Source: Micractinium sp. NFX-FRZ
Taxonomy: Eukaryota > Chlorophyta > Trebouxiophyceae > Chlorellales > Chlorellaceae
Assembly: GCA_029339195.1 (NCBI GenBank)
Contig: JAPTJF010000026.1
Coordinates: forward strand, 1 to 64,000
Length of the DNA stretch: 64,000 bases
Reading direction: 5' to 3'
Under the pieces are notes generated by a model, which saw only the letters and a program-made list of their open reading frames with translations, was not told the DNA's origin and ran no database searches. The position numbers and the translations under genes are program-made. Shown here piece by piece: positions 11,792 to 21,040 of this stretch (position 1 is its first letter; each line of letters opens with the position of its first letter).

Positions 11792-13543
11792 CGGGGCCTT
11801 GGCACCCGCCGCTGTTTGCTGGCCAACGTGCTAGCATGCGAAGCGGAAGTCAGGCTGCTTGCTGCAATCTGTGCCAGGCAACCGGCACCACGCTCTTCCC
11901 CACCTCCCCGGCATGCACACCCACCTGATAGTAGGCGGGCTGCTCCCGCGGGCCGCTGGCCTCGCTCAGTTGGTCCAGCTCAACTGCGGGGGGGAAGGAG
12001 AGGCAGGTGGGGGAGGCAGGGCACCCTGGAGTTGGTGTCCATGCCGCATGTCCTGGCATGTGCAACAACCATGGCCAAGGTGACAGCAAGCATGGTGGGG
12101 CGGGGCAGGGCGGGCAGGCGGGCCAAAGGGTGGGTGCTGAGCAGGGGAGGGCGGGGCAGGGCAGGTGGGGGCGACAGAGAGCGGCAAGGGGCTGCAGGCC
12201 GGGTGCTGGGCTGCCCAGGGACAGCGACTTCCAGGCTGGCTGGCTGGCTGCCTGCCTGGCTGCCAGCGCGGGCCGGCACTCACATCCCAGGGCCGCCTCC
12301 TGCCCCACGACGTCCATTCTGAGGAAGCCGGGGTCGTCATCGTCCTCGTACTCATCCAAATCACTGCTGCTGCCACACCCGCCTGCACAGGCAGGCGCCG
12401 ACGGGCAACAGCGGGGGGCTCAGCGGCAGGGGTTCAGGCTTGCGACCCACCCGCCGCTTGCTGGAGGCGGGGGCAGGCAGCGCAGCGCGGGGCGAGCAGG
12501 AGGCAGCGGGCGGGAGAAGTGTTGCTGCGTCACGCGCCCCCCTGGCACGCTGCCACTTGCAGCAGAGAGAGGGGGAGCATTTTGCCCCAAAGACGTGCAC
12601 AGGGCACACACAGCACACGTATGGTGAGCAGGCTGCCTCACCAAGCGCCTGCCAGGCCTTGTAGGCGGAGGCGGGGGATGCGGGCGGCGACAGGCCGGCC
12701 GCCTTCTTGGGGGAGGCGGCGGGCGTGGTGCTCTTGCTGCGCCACGCCTCCAGCACCCTGCGCAAGTTGGGGGGCACAGCGGCAGTCAGCCGGAACGGTG
12801 CGCCCCTGCTGCGCGCACACCTGGCCCTCTTGATGCACTCAAAGTGCTCGACTCCATGCAGTGCCAACGCCATGCGGCATGCATAGCCCTGCACGCTTGC
12901 CAGCACTCGCTTGTGCAGTGCTCGACCATTTGCAGGGATGCTGTCTGTATGCCCCCGACTTTCTGCCAGCCCAGCCCTGGCCAGCCGCCATCTGCTGCCG
13001 CTCACTTCTCGGCGCTCTCCATGCTGTCCACCGGCGTGAGGGACTGTGCTGCCGCCAGTGCCGGCTGGAAGTCGACCGTGTCGCGGCTCCCCTGCGGCTG
13101 CACCTGCTCCCGCCCATGCTCGGTGGGCGTGCCAGCCGCGGCAGCGCCGCTGCCGCCGCTGGCGCCGCCTGCTGCCCCGCTGCTGCTGGCCGGCGAGGCG
13201 CTGATGTGTCGTGGGCTGATGGCATCGGGTGCAGGGTACCGGCGCTCTATCTCTCGTAGCAGTGTCTCCTCTGCAGCAGCGGGGGGCGCCAACGGCGGCA
13301 GCGAGGGCGGCGGGGGCGGTGACGCGCCGTTGCTCCAACCTCCCAAATCCCCAGGCGCCCCGGCTCCTCCCTCCGACCCCTGCAAGCTGTGCTCCTTCAA
13401 ATTCCGCGGGCCCAAGCCCGCCGGAACGCCCGCTAGCCGAGGGCGGGGAGGTGCGCACCTGCTGCATAGAAGCCCTCGCTGTGGAGGAACGAGACGACAG
13501 CATTTAAGCTGTGCATCAGCTGCAAGCCGTCGGGGCTCTCCAT
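5230..13543 (-). CDS. DYRKP: Plant-type DYRK protein kinase, 21 exons
   Basis: Exons (minus): 13543-13459, 13270-13006, 12757-12642, 12382-12284, 11983-11925, 11656-11194, 11006-10923, 10751-10684, 10573-9823, 9561-9455, 9296-9087, 8735-8653, 8320-8209, 7909-7817, 7579-7460, 7191-7069, 6883-6725, 6523-6407, 6092-5955, 5623-5525 and 5301-5230 (1140 residues). The kinase domain (about 835-1140) has VCLKIIK, HADLKPENILV (HAD in place of HRD), DLGSSCF and SYVQSRSYRAPEVI. These are hallmarks of the plant DYRK group that includes Chlamydomonas DYRKP/STD1, a regulator of reserve accumulation. The N-terminus carries a LisH-like helix (VVSFLHSEGFYAAEETLLRE), as in plant relatives. Long Gln, Ala and acidic low-complexity segments follow. 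The intron after 5525 starts with GC (CAG then GCAAGC). Serine/threonine kinase activity is expected from the family; the alga's substrate is unknown. Confidence 0.93.
7364..7492 (-). repeat. Duplicated exon end and splice donor, 90-bp offset
   Basis: The end of DYRK exon 15 plus its donor (7454-7492) is repeated at 7364-7402, with about 36 of 39 bases identical. The real edge encodes RLHDFFYFK and the copy encodes RLHGFFCFK, each followed by GTGGGG. The interval is open in the kinase frame. Confidence 0.9.
9416..9443. repeat. (CAGG)n microsatellite
   Basis: Perfect tetranucleotide run inside a DYRK intron, next to an exon donor. Probably length-variable. Confidence 0.9.
11309..11352 (-). 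repeat. CAG/CTG run encoding polyglutamine
   Basis: A run of about 14 CTG triplets, read as CAG on the minus strand, encodes a Gln tract in the N-terminal part of the DYRK kinase. A second Gln-rich block lies at 10080-10270. Confidence 0.9.
11754..11791. repeat. (CAGG)n microsatellite
   Basis: Perfect CAGG tandem run in the DYRK intron between 11656 and 11925. Confidence 0.9.
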
Positions 13544-15039
13544 GTTGTGGCCCCGAAGCGCCGATCGCTCCTGAACTTTTGCTGACAACCTCCCTCAAAC
13601 AGTCCCTGCCTTCCCCGAGTTCAAACTGTTGTCTGCCGCAATGGCAGAGAGAATTTTCAGGCGGGAGCGAGGGGGAGGCCATAGCAGTGGCGGCGGCGCC
13701 AGCCTGGCTCCGCCGGCAGCGCCGCTGGCAGCCTTCTGCACACAGCACACGTGCCCCGCGCTAAAAGTAACTACACCTTCATTGCACGCATGTGCAGCCG
13801 CTTCTTCTATGATAGAACCATGGTACTCGAGATGCGGTGTTGGTAACAAACACCGGCCCTGCTTGCGTGGTGCCTGTGGAGTTGTGCGTCCCGCCACCCT
13901 TCCGTCCCCTCACCCACCCGGCGCCCTCCGCCCGCCCCACCACTGGGCGCCTTGTAGGTGTGAGCGGCACGAAATTGGGATGCCGTCAGATCGCAAAGAG
14001 TCTTTGCTGAGAAAGGCAACCGTCCACTGTGCAGCGTGCCGCCCCCGTCATAACATTGCTGGCCACCCGGGTATCTCAGAAGGCCTGGGGCGGCTCTTAT
14101 TCAGTCCGGGTTGTGTGCCGCGCCGGGAACCGTGTGGGAACCTGTGCTGAGACGTACACGGTGTAACAGGAAGGAGGGACGGAAGGTATGACCTGTGAAC
14201 GGGGGGAAACCTCTGGCTGCGTGCGTGCAGCGGTGTCCCTGCAGTGCGGAACCACGAGCCGTACAGGTGGAAACCCTTTTCGAGCCAGGCAGTGGGGGCC
14301 GGGGGGTGCAAGTGCCAGCAGCCGTCCTTACGCCCCATGCCCTCGCTGTTGCAGCTACCATCCTTGTCCATGCCCTGATTTCTCGCCTGCAGTGAGCACC
14401 TCGCCATTCAGTAGCACACATATAACGCAAGTGCTTGGAATCTGCCAGGGAGAGCAGCGGAGGCCGTGGCTGCAGAGATTTGAGGCTGCAGCGCCTGTAG
14501 CCGCTACAGCGCCCCATGCTGCTCAGTGCGAGCCAAGTGTGTAAAGAAAGAGGCATGCACAACCCAGTCGAGTGTTGCAGAGCTCCGGGGGTGGTGAGCT
14601 ACTAGCTGTGCTGGTTGGGAGCTCTTAGTAGCTCTTCTTGGGAACCCGAACCATTTTGGGCGCTGAGGCACAGCCACGTCCTGTCCTTCTGTGGGCGTGA
14701 GGGGAGCAGGGGCGCGCAGCAGCTGCGGCGGCAGGGTAGCTGTGGCGGCAGGGCGGGACGGAGGTCCAGGAGCGGCGTTCTTGCACTGGTCTGCTAGCGT
14801 TCAATCCCTAAAACAAATGACGTCTCGAACAAACAGATGACTTCAGACTTGCCAGCTCTGCTCTCAGCTTAGAGCAGCCCAGCACTCTTGTGGGTCACTG
14901 CCGAGTGACGGAGCAACACATGCCATGCAAAGCACACACGGCCCTTGCCAGGCCGACTGTTGGCGCGCAGCATCGTTTGAGATCTTGTGCACGCGGATCA
15001 ACTGTTACCGCCTCCGCTTCCACACGCTCGCCGCTTCCG
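13544..15039. other. Long divergent intergenic region
   Basis: 1.5 kb between the DYRK and EMC8 start codons. It should hold both promoters and 5' leaders. Apart from the dispersed repeat at 14106-14190 I see no gene here. Open frames exist on both strands but have no recognisable domain or consistent splicing. Confidence 0.55.
14106..14190. repeat. Dispersed repeat, copy B
   Basis: Second copy of the element at 1-78, in the same orientation, 14.1 kb away. The two conserved blocks flank a spacer that differs in length and sequence. It contains CACGGTGTAACAGGAAGG, hence a plus-strand TGTAA. Confidence 0.75.
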
Positions 15040-16454
15040 ATGAGCCGCGCGTGCACGCTGAGCGCTGATGCGCTCTTTACAGTGCTTTTGCACGCCGCCA
15101 AGCACCCCACCAGCTCTGTGAACGGCCTGCTGCTGGGCACCGCGGGCCCAGAGGCAGGCAGCGGCGGGGCGGCTGTGGAGGTGACGCAGGCGGTGCCCGT
15201 CTGCCACAGCTTTGTCACGGTCACGCCCGTGGTGGAGGCGGCAATGGTGCAGGTGTGAAGGGTGTTGTCCTTGGAAGCTTGTGGAAGCAATCAACTCAGC
15301 CTGGGCAGCATCTGGACAGCTGGCCGGCCTGCCGCTGCTGTGCTGGCCGCTGCTGTGCTGGCTCAGCGCCGCCCCTGTTCACGCAGCTGCTCCCTCTAAT
15401 CGCCCCTTCATCTTGCGCCCCCCGCCTGCCCTGCCATGCGCAGGTGGTGCAGTACGTGAAGGAGCAACAGAAGGCGCGGCCCGGGCTGCGGCTGGTGGGG
15501 TACTACCAGTGCAACGAGCGGCTGGCGGATGGGGAGCTGGGGGCGGGGCGGCGCGTGGCCGACAGGGTGGAGGCCGCATGCCCAGACGCTGTGGCGCTGG
15601 TGGTGAGCCCCTGACCGCCTGCTTCTGCAAGCTTGTTTAGCGACCTGCTCCCAGCTGGAGATCTGCTCCCAGCTGGTAGTGAGGGCTATGGCTCCAGCTG
15701 GAGATCTGCTCCCAGCTGGTGGCGCTGCTTGCAGCGGTGCCTGGTTGGCAGCTGAGTCAGCGCCGTGCCTGGGCCCCACCAGAGCCTGTGTGCTGCGAGC
15801 TGCCCTGGCCCGCCCTTGGCCCATCTCATCCCATCCCATCCCGCCTCTCCGTGCCTCGTTCTGTGCACCCGTGGCTCAGCCGACAGCCGCGTCGTGGCGG
15901 GCATTGCGCTCCACTCCCCTGCATCATCCCACAGCGGACACGCCCCGTCTGTCCCCCGCCTCTTCCCACAGCTGGACGGCCCCTCGCTGGAGGCGGCACT
16001 CAAGGGACCGGCAGAGTCGGAGCAACACGTGATGCACCTGTACTGCAAGGACGGCTCGCGCGGCTGGGTCAAGGTGGCAGCGGGCGGCAAGGGCGGGCTG
16101 CGGTGCCCCACCAAGGGCGTGGCCGCGCAGCTGGCGCAGGTGCGGGGGCTGGGATGGTGTTTTGGCGGGGGGGGAGCCGGGCATTGAATGGAGCTTCCCT
16201 CCTGTGTCCTGCCTTTCCACCCTCTGTGGCGGGAAATGGTTACGGGCTGCCAGCAGCAGCTGCACCACTTGCTCGCCCACGCCTGCCTTGCTGCCTGCTT
16301 GCCCGCCCAGCTGCCGTCCTGTGCCCCGCCTGTCCCCCCTCCTGCGCAGTATGCGGGTGAGGGGCGCCACCAGCAGCTGCATGACTTTGAGGAGCACCTG
16401 GACGACATGTCAGCCGACTGGCTCAACCCCGGGCTGCTGGCAGGCCCAGCGTGA
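15040..16454 (+). CDS. EMC8: ER membrane protein complex subunit 8/9, 4 exons
   Basis: Exons are 15040-15252, 15444-15602, 15972-16139 and 16350-16454 (214 residues, close to the usual EMC8/9 length). EMC8/9 is a cytosolic MPN-fold subunit of the EMC, which inserts tail-anchored and multipass proteins into the ER membrane. The N-terminus (LFTVLLHAAKHPTSSVNGLL) is the family signature. It is followed by PVCHSFVTVTPVVEAAMVQV, the LRLVGYYQCNERL strand-helix, and a C-terminal HDFEEHLDDMSADWLNP segment typical of the family. The zinc-binding JAMM motif is absent, as in other EMC8/9 proteins. The start is the ATG directly before the conserved MPN strand. A single EMC8/9 gene rather than an EMC8-EMC9 pair is usual outside vertebrates. 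Confidence 0.92.
15645..15722. repeat. Tandem repeat in EMC8 intron 2
   Basis: CTGCTCCCAGCTGG occurs three times (about 15645, 15663 and 15706) with related spacers. The repeat lies wholly within the intron. Confidence 0.8.
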
Positions 16455-16591
16455 CAGAGTTGGAAAGATGCAAATTGTCCAGAAATCTTGACGTTCAACC
16501 ATGCATCTGGGCACGCGTGCGATTGTGTTCACCCCGCGGTGCAGCGCATGCTGAGCAGCACACTGAGCAGCGCCATGACTGGTACTGACAG

Positions 16592-16596
16592 TGTAA
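16592..16596 (+). terminator. TGTAA poly(A) signal, EMC8
   Basis: TGTAA lies about 138 nt after the EMC8 stop codon, on the coding strand. Confidence 0.6.
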
Positions 16597-16864
16597 AGCA
16601 TCGCGCCTTGCCACCTTGGCCTTGCATACGCGCATGTGGCACAGCTGCTTGTGCCCGGACTACTTTCAAGGAGTTACAAATGTGGTGAAAGGGAGCAGAT
16701 GTGCGTGCGGGAAGATGTACGCAGGTGGTCACAACTTCACTGTGCATTTCAATGCATAGGTGGGGCTCAAAAGAAGCGGGGTGCAGCGCGCAGGGCCGCT
16801 TGCTGCTCCCAAAAGAATGCGGTGCAAGGCAGTGCAGAGTGGAGTGCGGAGCAGTGCGGTGTGT

Positions 16865-16869
16865 TTACA
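16865..16869 (-). terminator. TGTAA poly(A) signal, ADT
   Basis: Minus-strand TGTAA lies about 218 nt after the dehydratase stop. Another minus-strand copy is at 16674-16678 and could be an alternative. Confidence 0.5.
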
Positions 16870-17086
16870 ATGCTGCTCATGTGGTGTGGCGGTCGCTCAC
16901 GGTGCGCATAGGAAGCCGCTGCTGCCCCAAGGTGTCAGGGGGGCGTGCGCCGCTGGCATGACGGGCCAACAGGAGCAGCAGCAGCAGGGAAGGAGCCACT
17001 GCATGGCCTCATCCGCACACTGGGATGTCAGACCCATAGCCTCCTTCACCGTCTCCCTATGCGTGTGCTGGTGCTGGCCTCCCCCC

Positions 17087-20000
17087 TCACAGATCCGTGG
17101 CCATGGGGTAGCTGCCCAGCACCCGCAGGAAGGGGGCTATCTCCTGCACGGGTGGAGGGAGGGATGGGAGGGAGGGAGGGAGGGGAGGCCAGGGGGCAGC
17201 AGGCTGGATGAGCCGGGGCCGCGATTGGCAGCAGGGAAGGAGGGAGGCAGAAGAGCAGCCGCCTGCAAGCCAGGCAGCGTCAGGCAGCGTGCCAGGCAGC
17301 CTGCACGGCAGCATTGACGCAGCCAGAAGCAGGCAGCCAGAGGCAGGCAGCCCAGCCTGCAGCAAGCGGAGCCCCAGCCTGTCCATGGCCCTGCCCACCC
17401 ACCTGCAGGTGCCGCAGCGCGTTTTGCGACTGCGGGTCCGCCAGGCTGCCGATGAAGTCGATGTAGAAGAGGTAGTTGAAGGAGCGCTGCTGGCCGGAGC
17501 CGCCCGCGTCTGCACAGCAGGCACAGCACACACACAGAGGACGAGGGGGGGTTTGTCGTTGATGGGGAACAGGAGGCTGAAGGCGCGCCTGCATATGCGG
17601 GCCGCCGGCATATGGCCATACGTATCGTATGCAGGAGAACTGAAAGGTAATGGGGGAACATCCCAGCTAGTTCCAGGCAAGCGTTTGGCAGTTTGTAAGA
17701 AAGCACCCCAAGCGCCACGGCACCCGCCGCCCTCCGCTGTGGCCCCCCCCACCCCCGCCCCCCCCGCTCTGTCCCACCTGACAGCAGGCGAGAGGGTTTG
17801 CCCTCAGAGGCCTGCCCGACCCGCAGCCCCCAGCACCCTGCCTACCTGCCTACAGCCTTCCTGGCTGCACGACCCTCTCCCTGCCGCACCGCACCCAACC
17901 CACCCACCCACCCACCCGACAGTATGAGCGGGTTGGCCCTCATGGGCCTGCTCTCAATCTTGGTCATGTCGATGTCCCGCAGGGCAAACACGCTGAGCGC
18001 CTTGAACAGCATGCCGGGGCCCTGCCATGCACAGAATGGACGGGCGGGGGGAGGGGCAAGGCGACAATGATGAGCATGCATGAACAGCATGCCAGGGCGA
18101 TGCCAGGGCGCACGCCTTGGGGAGAGGCGCTTTGAAGGCTGAGCAGCACGCCCGTGCGAACCTGCGGGAAAGTGGGGGCGCAGCAGCACAGCGCAGCGCA
18201 GCGCACAGCATACACAGCACAGCACAACACAGCGCGCACCTCTTGCAGGCTGAACACGATGGAGGTCTTGTAGGGCACGGCGCTGGTGAGGGCATCGGTG
18301 GCCACCAGCGGGTCGCGGGACAGCACCACAAAGCGGGTCACGTTGTCCTTCATGTCCTGCGGGGGGGCGGGGGAGCGGGGATGGCAGCTTGAAGATGTGG
18401 TCGGGATGTGGGGCGCCATGCCCAGCTCACAACAGAAACCTGCTTCACCACAGCGCCGCCCAAATATTCAACAACATACAAAAGAAAGCAAGATATGCAG
18501 TACAGTGGGAGGAGGCGGGACGCGCCTGGAGCGTTCGTCAGGCAGAAACCCACATCACAGAGCACCGCTTGGCACTTCAGCATCACACAATGAGGTGGAC
18601 AGAGAGAGCACAGGACGCGCCTGGATGTCTTCGTCCAGCACGTCTAGGCCGTACAGCTCCCCGGCCCGCCGCGACGCCACCGCCGCCGCGTCCCGCCAGT
18701 TGTTCTCGGCAATCATCTTGGCAGCGCCCGCTGCAGGGCGAGCAGGCAGGGGAAGAGGCGGGACTGGTCAGGAGTGAAGGCATGGGTGGGTGGGTGGGTG
18801 CATGTGTGTGTGAGTGAGAGATGGGCAGCCGGCACGTCGTTACAAACACCTTGGCCCTGGCCGCGACACCACCCCCCGGCCTGCACCCAGGTCATACCTC
18901 CCCTCCCACCCCGCCCCTGCGTACGACCCTCCCTCCACCCCACCCCCAGCACCCCACCCTGCCACCGCCCACCCACCGGTGTCGTCCACCGCCTCGCGCA
19001 CCACCCCCGGCATGCGCCGCGTGTAGCTGTCCGTCTGCGCCAGCGCCTGCGGGTGGCTCAGCACCCGCTTGATCTCGCCCTTCTCCACGCCCGGCAGCGC
19101 CAGCAGGCAGTGGCGCACGTCAACTGCGGGGGCAGCGCGGGGTGTGCAGGGCAGGCAGGGGCGGTCAAGTGGGGTGGGATGGAGGCAGCGCCAGCAGCAG
19201 CCAGTGGCAGTCGTCGTGGCTGGAGCACGGAGGAGGCGGGGCAAGGCAAGCTATGTTGCCCCTGCCTGCTAGCTCCCCACAGCTGACCAGCCTCTCTGCA
19301 CACAAAGGGCATGCGCTTGCATGCCCAAGCTGCCACCCAGCCCACCCCCAGCCGCATGCCCACCTGACACCTCCCCCACGATGTGCAGGCGGTACCGCAG
19401 CAGCAGGTCGTACACAGCGTGGATGCTGCCGCCCAGCGAGTTCTCCACAGGCAGAGTGGCACGCTCGGCCATCCACTGTAGGTGGGGGAAACGGTGGTTA
19501 GGGGACGGAGAGGGGAGGCGGTGACACGGCTGTGCCAGGAGGAGCGAGGCGCATGAATGGGGGGAGCAGCGAGCGGCAGGGCCTTAAGGGTTGGCTGGAC
19601 GCAGGCTGCGCAGAGGTGCTCCTGTCCAACCACCTTTGCCTATCCACACATACATCACGCCACCCGCCGCACCACCCCTGCCCACTGGTCCCAAAGCCGC
19701 AAAGCCCGCGTCGCCCGTGCACCGCTCACTGTCCTCAGCATGCCCACCCTCGCGCTGCTGCATCCCACCCCCCAAATCCCATCTGGCTCAGCGCCTGGAG
19801 TATCACCCTGCCGTCACACCCGCCTGCCACACCATCTCCTTCCATCACACACCACATGCCGGCCCCCCAAGGCAGGGGGTGGCGCAGTAGAGGCAGGAGA
19901 GGGCACCTGTCCCCCAGGAGATCTGTCCCCCAGGAGAGGGCACCTGTGCCCCAGGCCCCACCTGGCTGAGCGCCTGGAAGGCCGTCTCAAACTGCTCGCA

Positions 20001-20690
20001 CGGCAGCGGCTCCCAGCCGGGGCACGCCTTGAGCGCCGCCATCTCGCTGTACGCTCCCGGCACGCCCTGCAGTTATATGGGGTGTTGGGCGGTTACTTTA
20101 AGCAGGCTGGTGCGGGCAGGCTGACATGGCAGGCTGGGGAGGTGCCGAGGGGGCGTTTGCGGTACATGTGGCTGCCAGCTGGGCGAGGCGTGCCACATAT
20201 TGGTGACTCTGTGCCCCAGGGGCCCGGCCCTGCCCCACCTGATGGGCCGGCCTGTAGATGCAAGTAAAGCTGGCATGCAAATACACAGCGCACGTCAACA
20301 CGAAACATGAGTCACGACTCCAAAGAGGTGACCCGCTCCCCGCACCTGGTAGGCCACTCGGTTGATTGGGTGGTAACCCTCATCCCCACCGCCGCTGGTC
20401 CCTGTCGCCCGTGCAATGATGTCAGAGGTGAGCACGCCACCCGGCCCCAGGCTGACAGAGTGCAGCCCAGGCCGTCCCCGCAGCCGCATGGTGGCGGCGG
20501 CACTGCTGCTGCTGCCAGCCTGGGCGCCGCTGGCCGCGCGCTCCTCCCGGGAATTGCTGCTGCTGGGGGCCTCAAGGGTGGAGGCCGCCTGGGCGCGCAC
20601 GACCTTAGCGCTCTGTAGGCGGCGCATGGGCGCGCCGGCGTGGAGGGTTTGGGGCGCCGAGTGAGCCGCCATGACTGAAAAGACTGACAT
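17087..20690 (-). CDS. ADT: Plastid arogenate/prephenate dehydratase with ACT domain, 9 exons
   Basis: Exons (minus): 20690-20346, 20066-19962, 19475-19364, 19123-18977, 18730-18621, 18356-18240, 18021-17916, 17509-17403 and 17143-17087 (401 residues). The enzyme makes phenylalanine from arogenate, or phenylpyruvate from prephenate, in the shikimate pathway. The first 100 or so residues are Ser/Ala/Arg-rich and fit a chloroplast transit peptide. The dehydratase domain begins at [13 protein letters not shown], with [12 protein letters not shown] and the TRF motif ([12 protein letters not shown], about 278-289). A C-terminal ACT domain has KIESRP, the ESRP part of the phenylalanine-binding site. 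The intron after 18621 begins with GC (CAG then GCGCGT), and only this donor keeps the conserved DEDIQ-DMKDN join. Arogenate versus prephenate preference cannot be read safely here. Feedback control by Phe is expected. Confidence 0.93.
18004..18104 (-). repeat. Duplicated exon start, ADT exon 7
   Basis: The acceptor edge of exon 7 (plus strand GAACAGCATGCCGGGGCCCT at 18004) is repeated at 18081 as GAACAGCATGCCAGGGCGAT. The copy lies in the upstream intron, at an offset of about 77 bp. Confidence 0.75.
19781..19980 (-). repeat. Duplicated exon end, ADT exon 2
   Basis: The exon 2 end and donor (19959-19980, CACCTGGCTGAGCGCCTGG on the plus strand) recur in the next intron at 19781-19800 as ATCTGGCTCAGCGCCTGGAG. 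In the copy the donor GT has changed to AT. Between them are short tandem repeats built on CCCCAGGAGA. Confidence 0.65.
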
Positions 20691-21040
20691 TGCGCAATGC
20701 GGGTCGGAAAGCGGGCGCCTTGGCCAAAATTGAGACTGCTCGGGCGGCCGGAACAGAGCAAGCTTTGGGGGCGCTCGGATGCACACAGGGCACGGTTTGA
20801 GCACTGGGTTTATTGGCATCGCCTCTGGTTTGGGCCTTTTCCACGCGATCGTCGTGAACCGCCAGCGTGGCAGAGGAGGTAAAATGAAGGAGCCTCTTTA
20901 TGCATGCTGGCATGCTCCTGACGCTGCAGAGCGTCCTTTGAGAACTCCAAACACCCGGTCACGCTGGGTGGTGCCGCTGCAGGGCTTTCCCGGCTTCACA
21001 TGCTGCACTGAGCTGCACTGAGCTGCCCAAAAACACATCC
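20691..21040. promoter_or_regulatory. Shared divergent promoter region of ADT and KEA
   Basis: Only 350 bp separate the start codons of two divergent genes whose products both appear plastid-targeted. A bidirectional promoter is inferred from position only; I could not identify individual elements. Confidence 0.45.

Larger units (their letters stand above)
16455..17086. other. Convergent 3' region between EMC8 and ADT
   Basis: About 630 bp between two convergent stop codons. It holds poly(A) signals for both strands and no further gene that I can see. Confidence 0.6.

Noticed and set aside
11051..12322. 423-codon plus-strand open frame
   Set aside because: Antisense to DYRK exons. Its Ala/Leu/Arg repeats are the complement of Gln and acidic tracts.
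13629..14150. 173-codon plus-strand frame between DYRK and EMC8
   Set aside because: No recognisable domain, and it crosses the dispersed repeat at 14106. It looks like chance open sequence.
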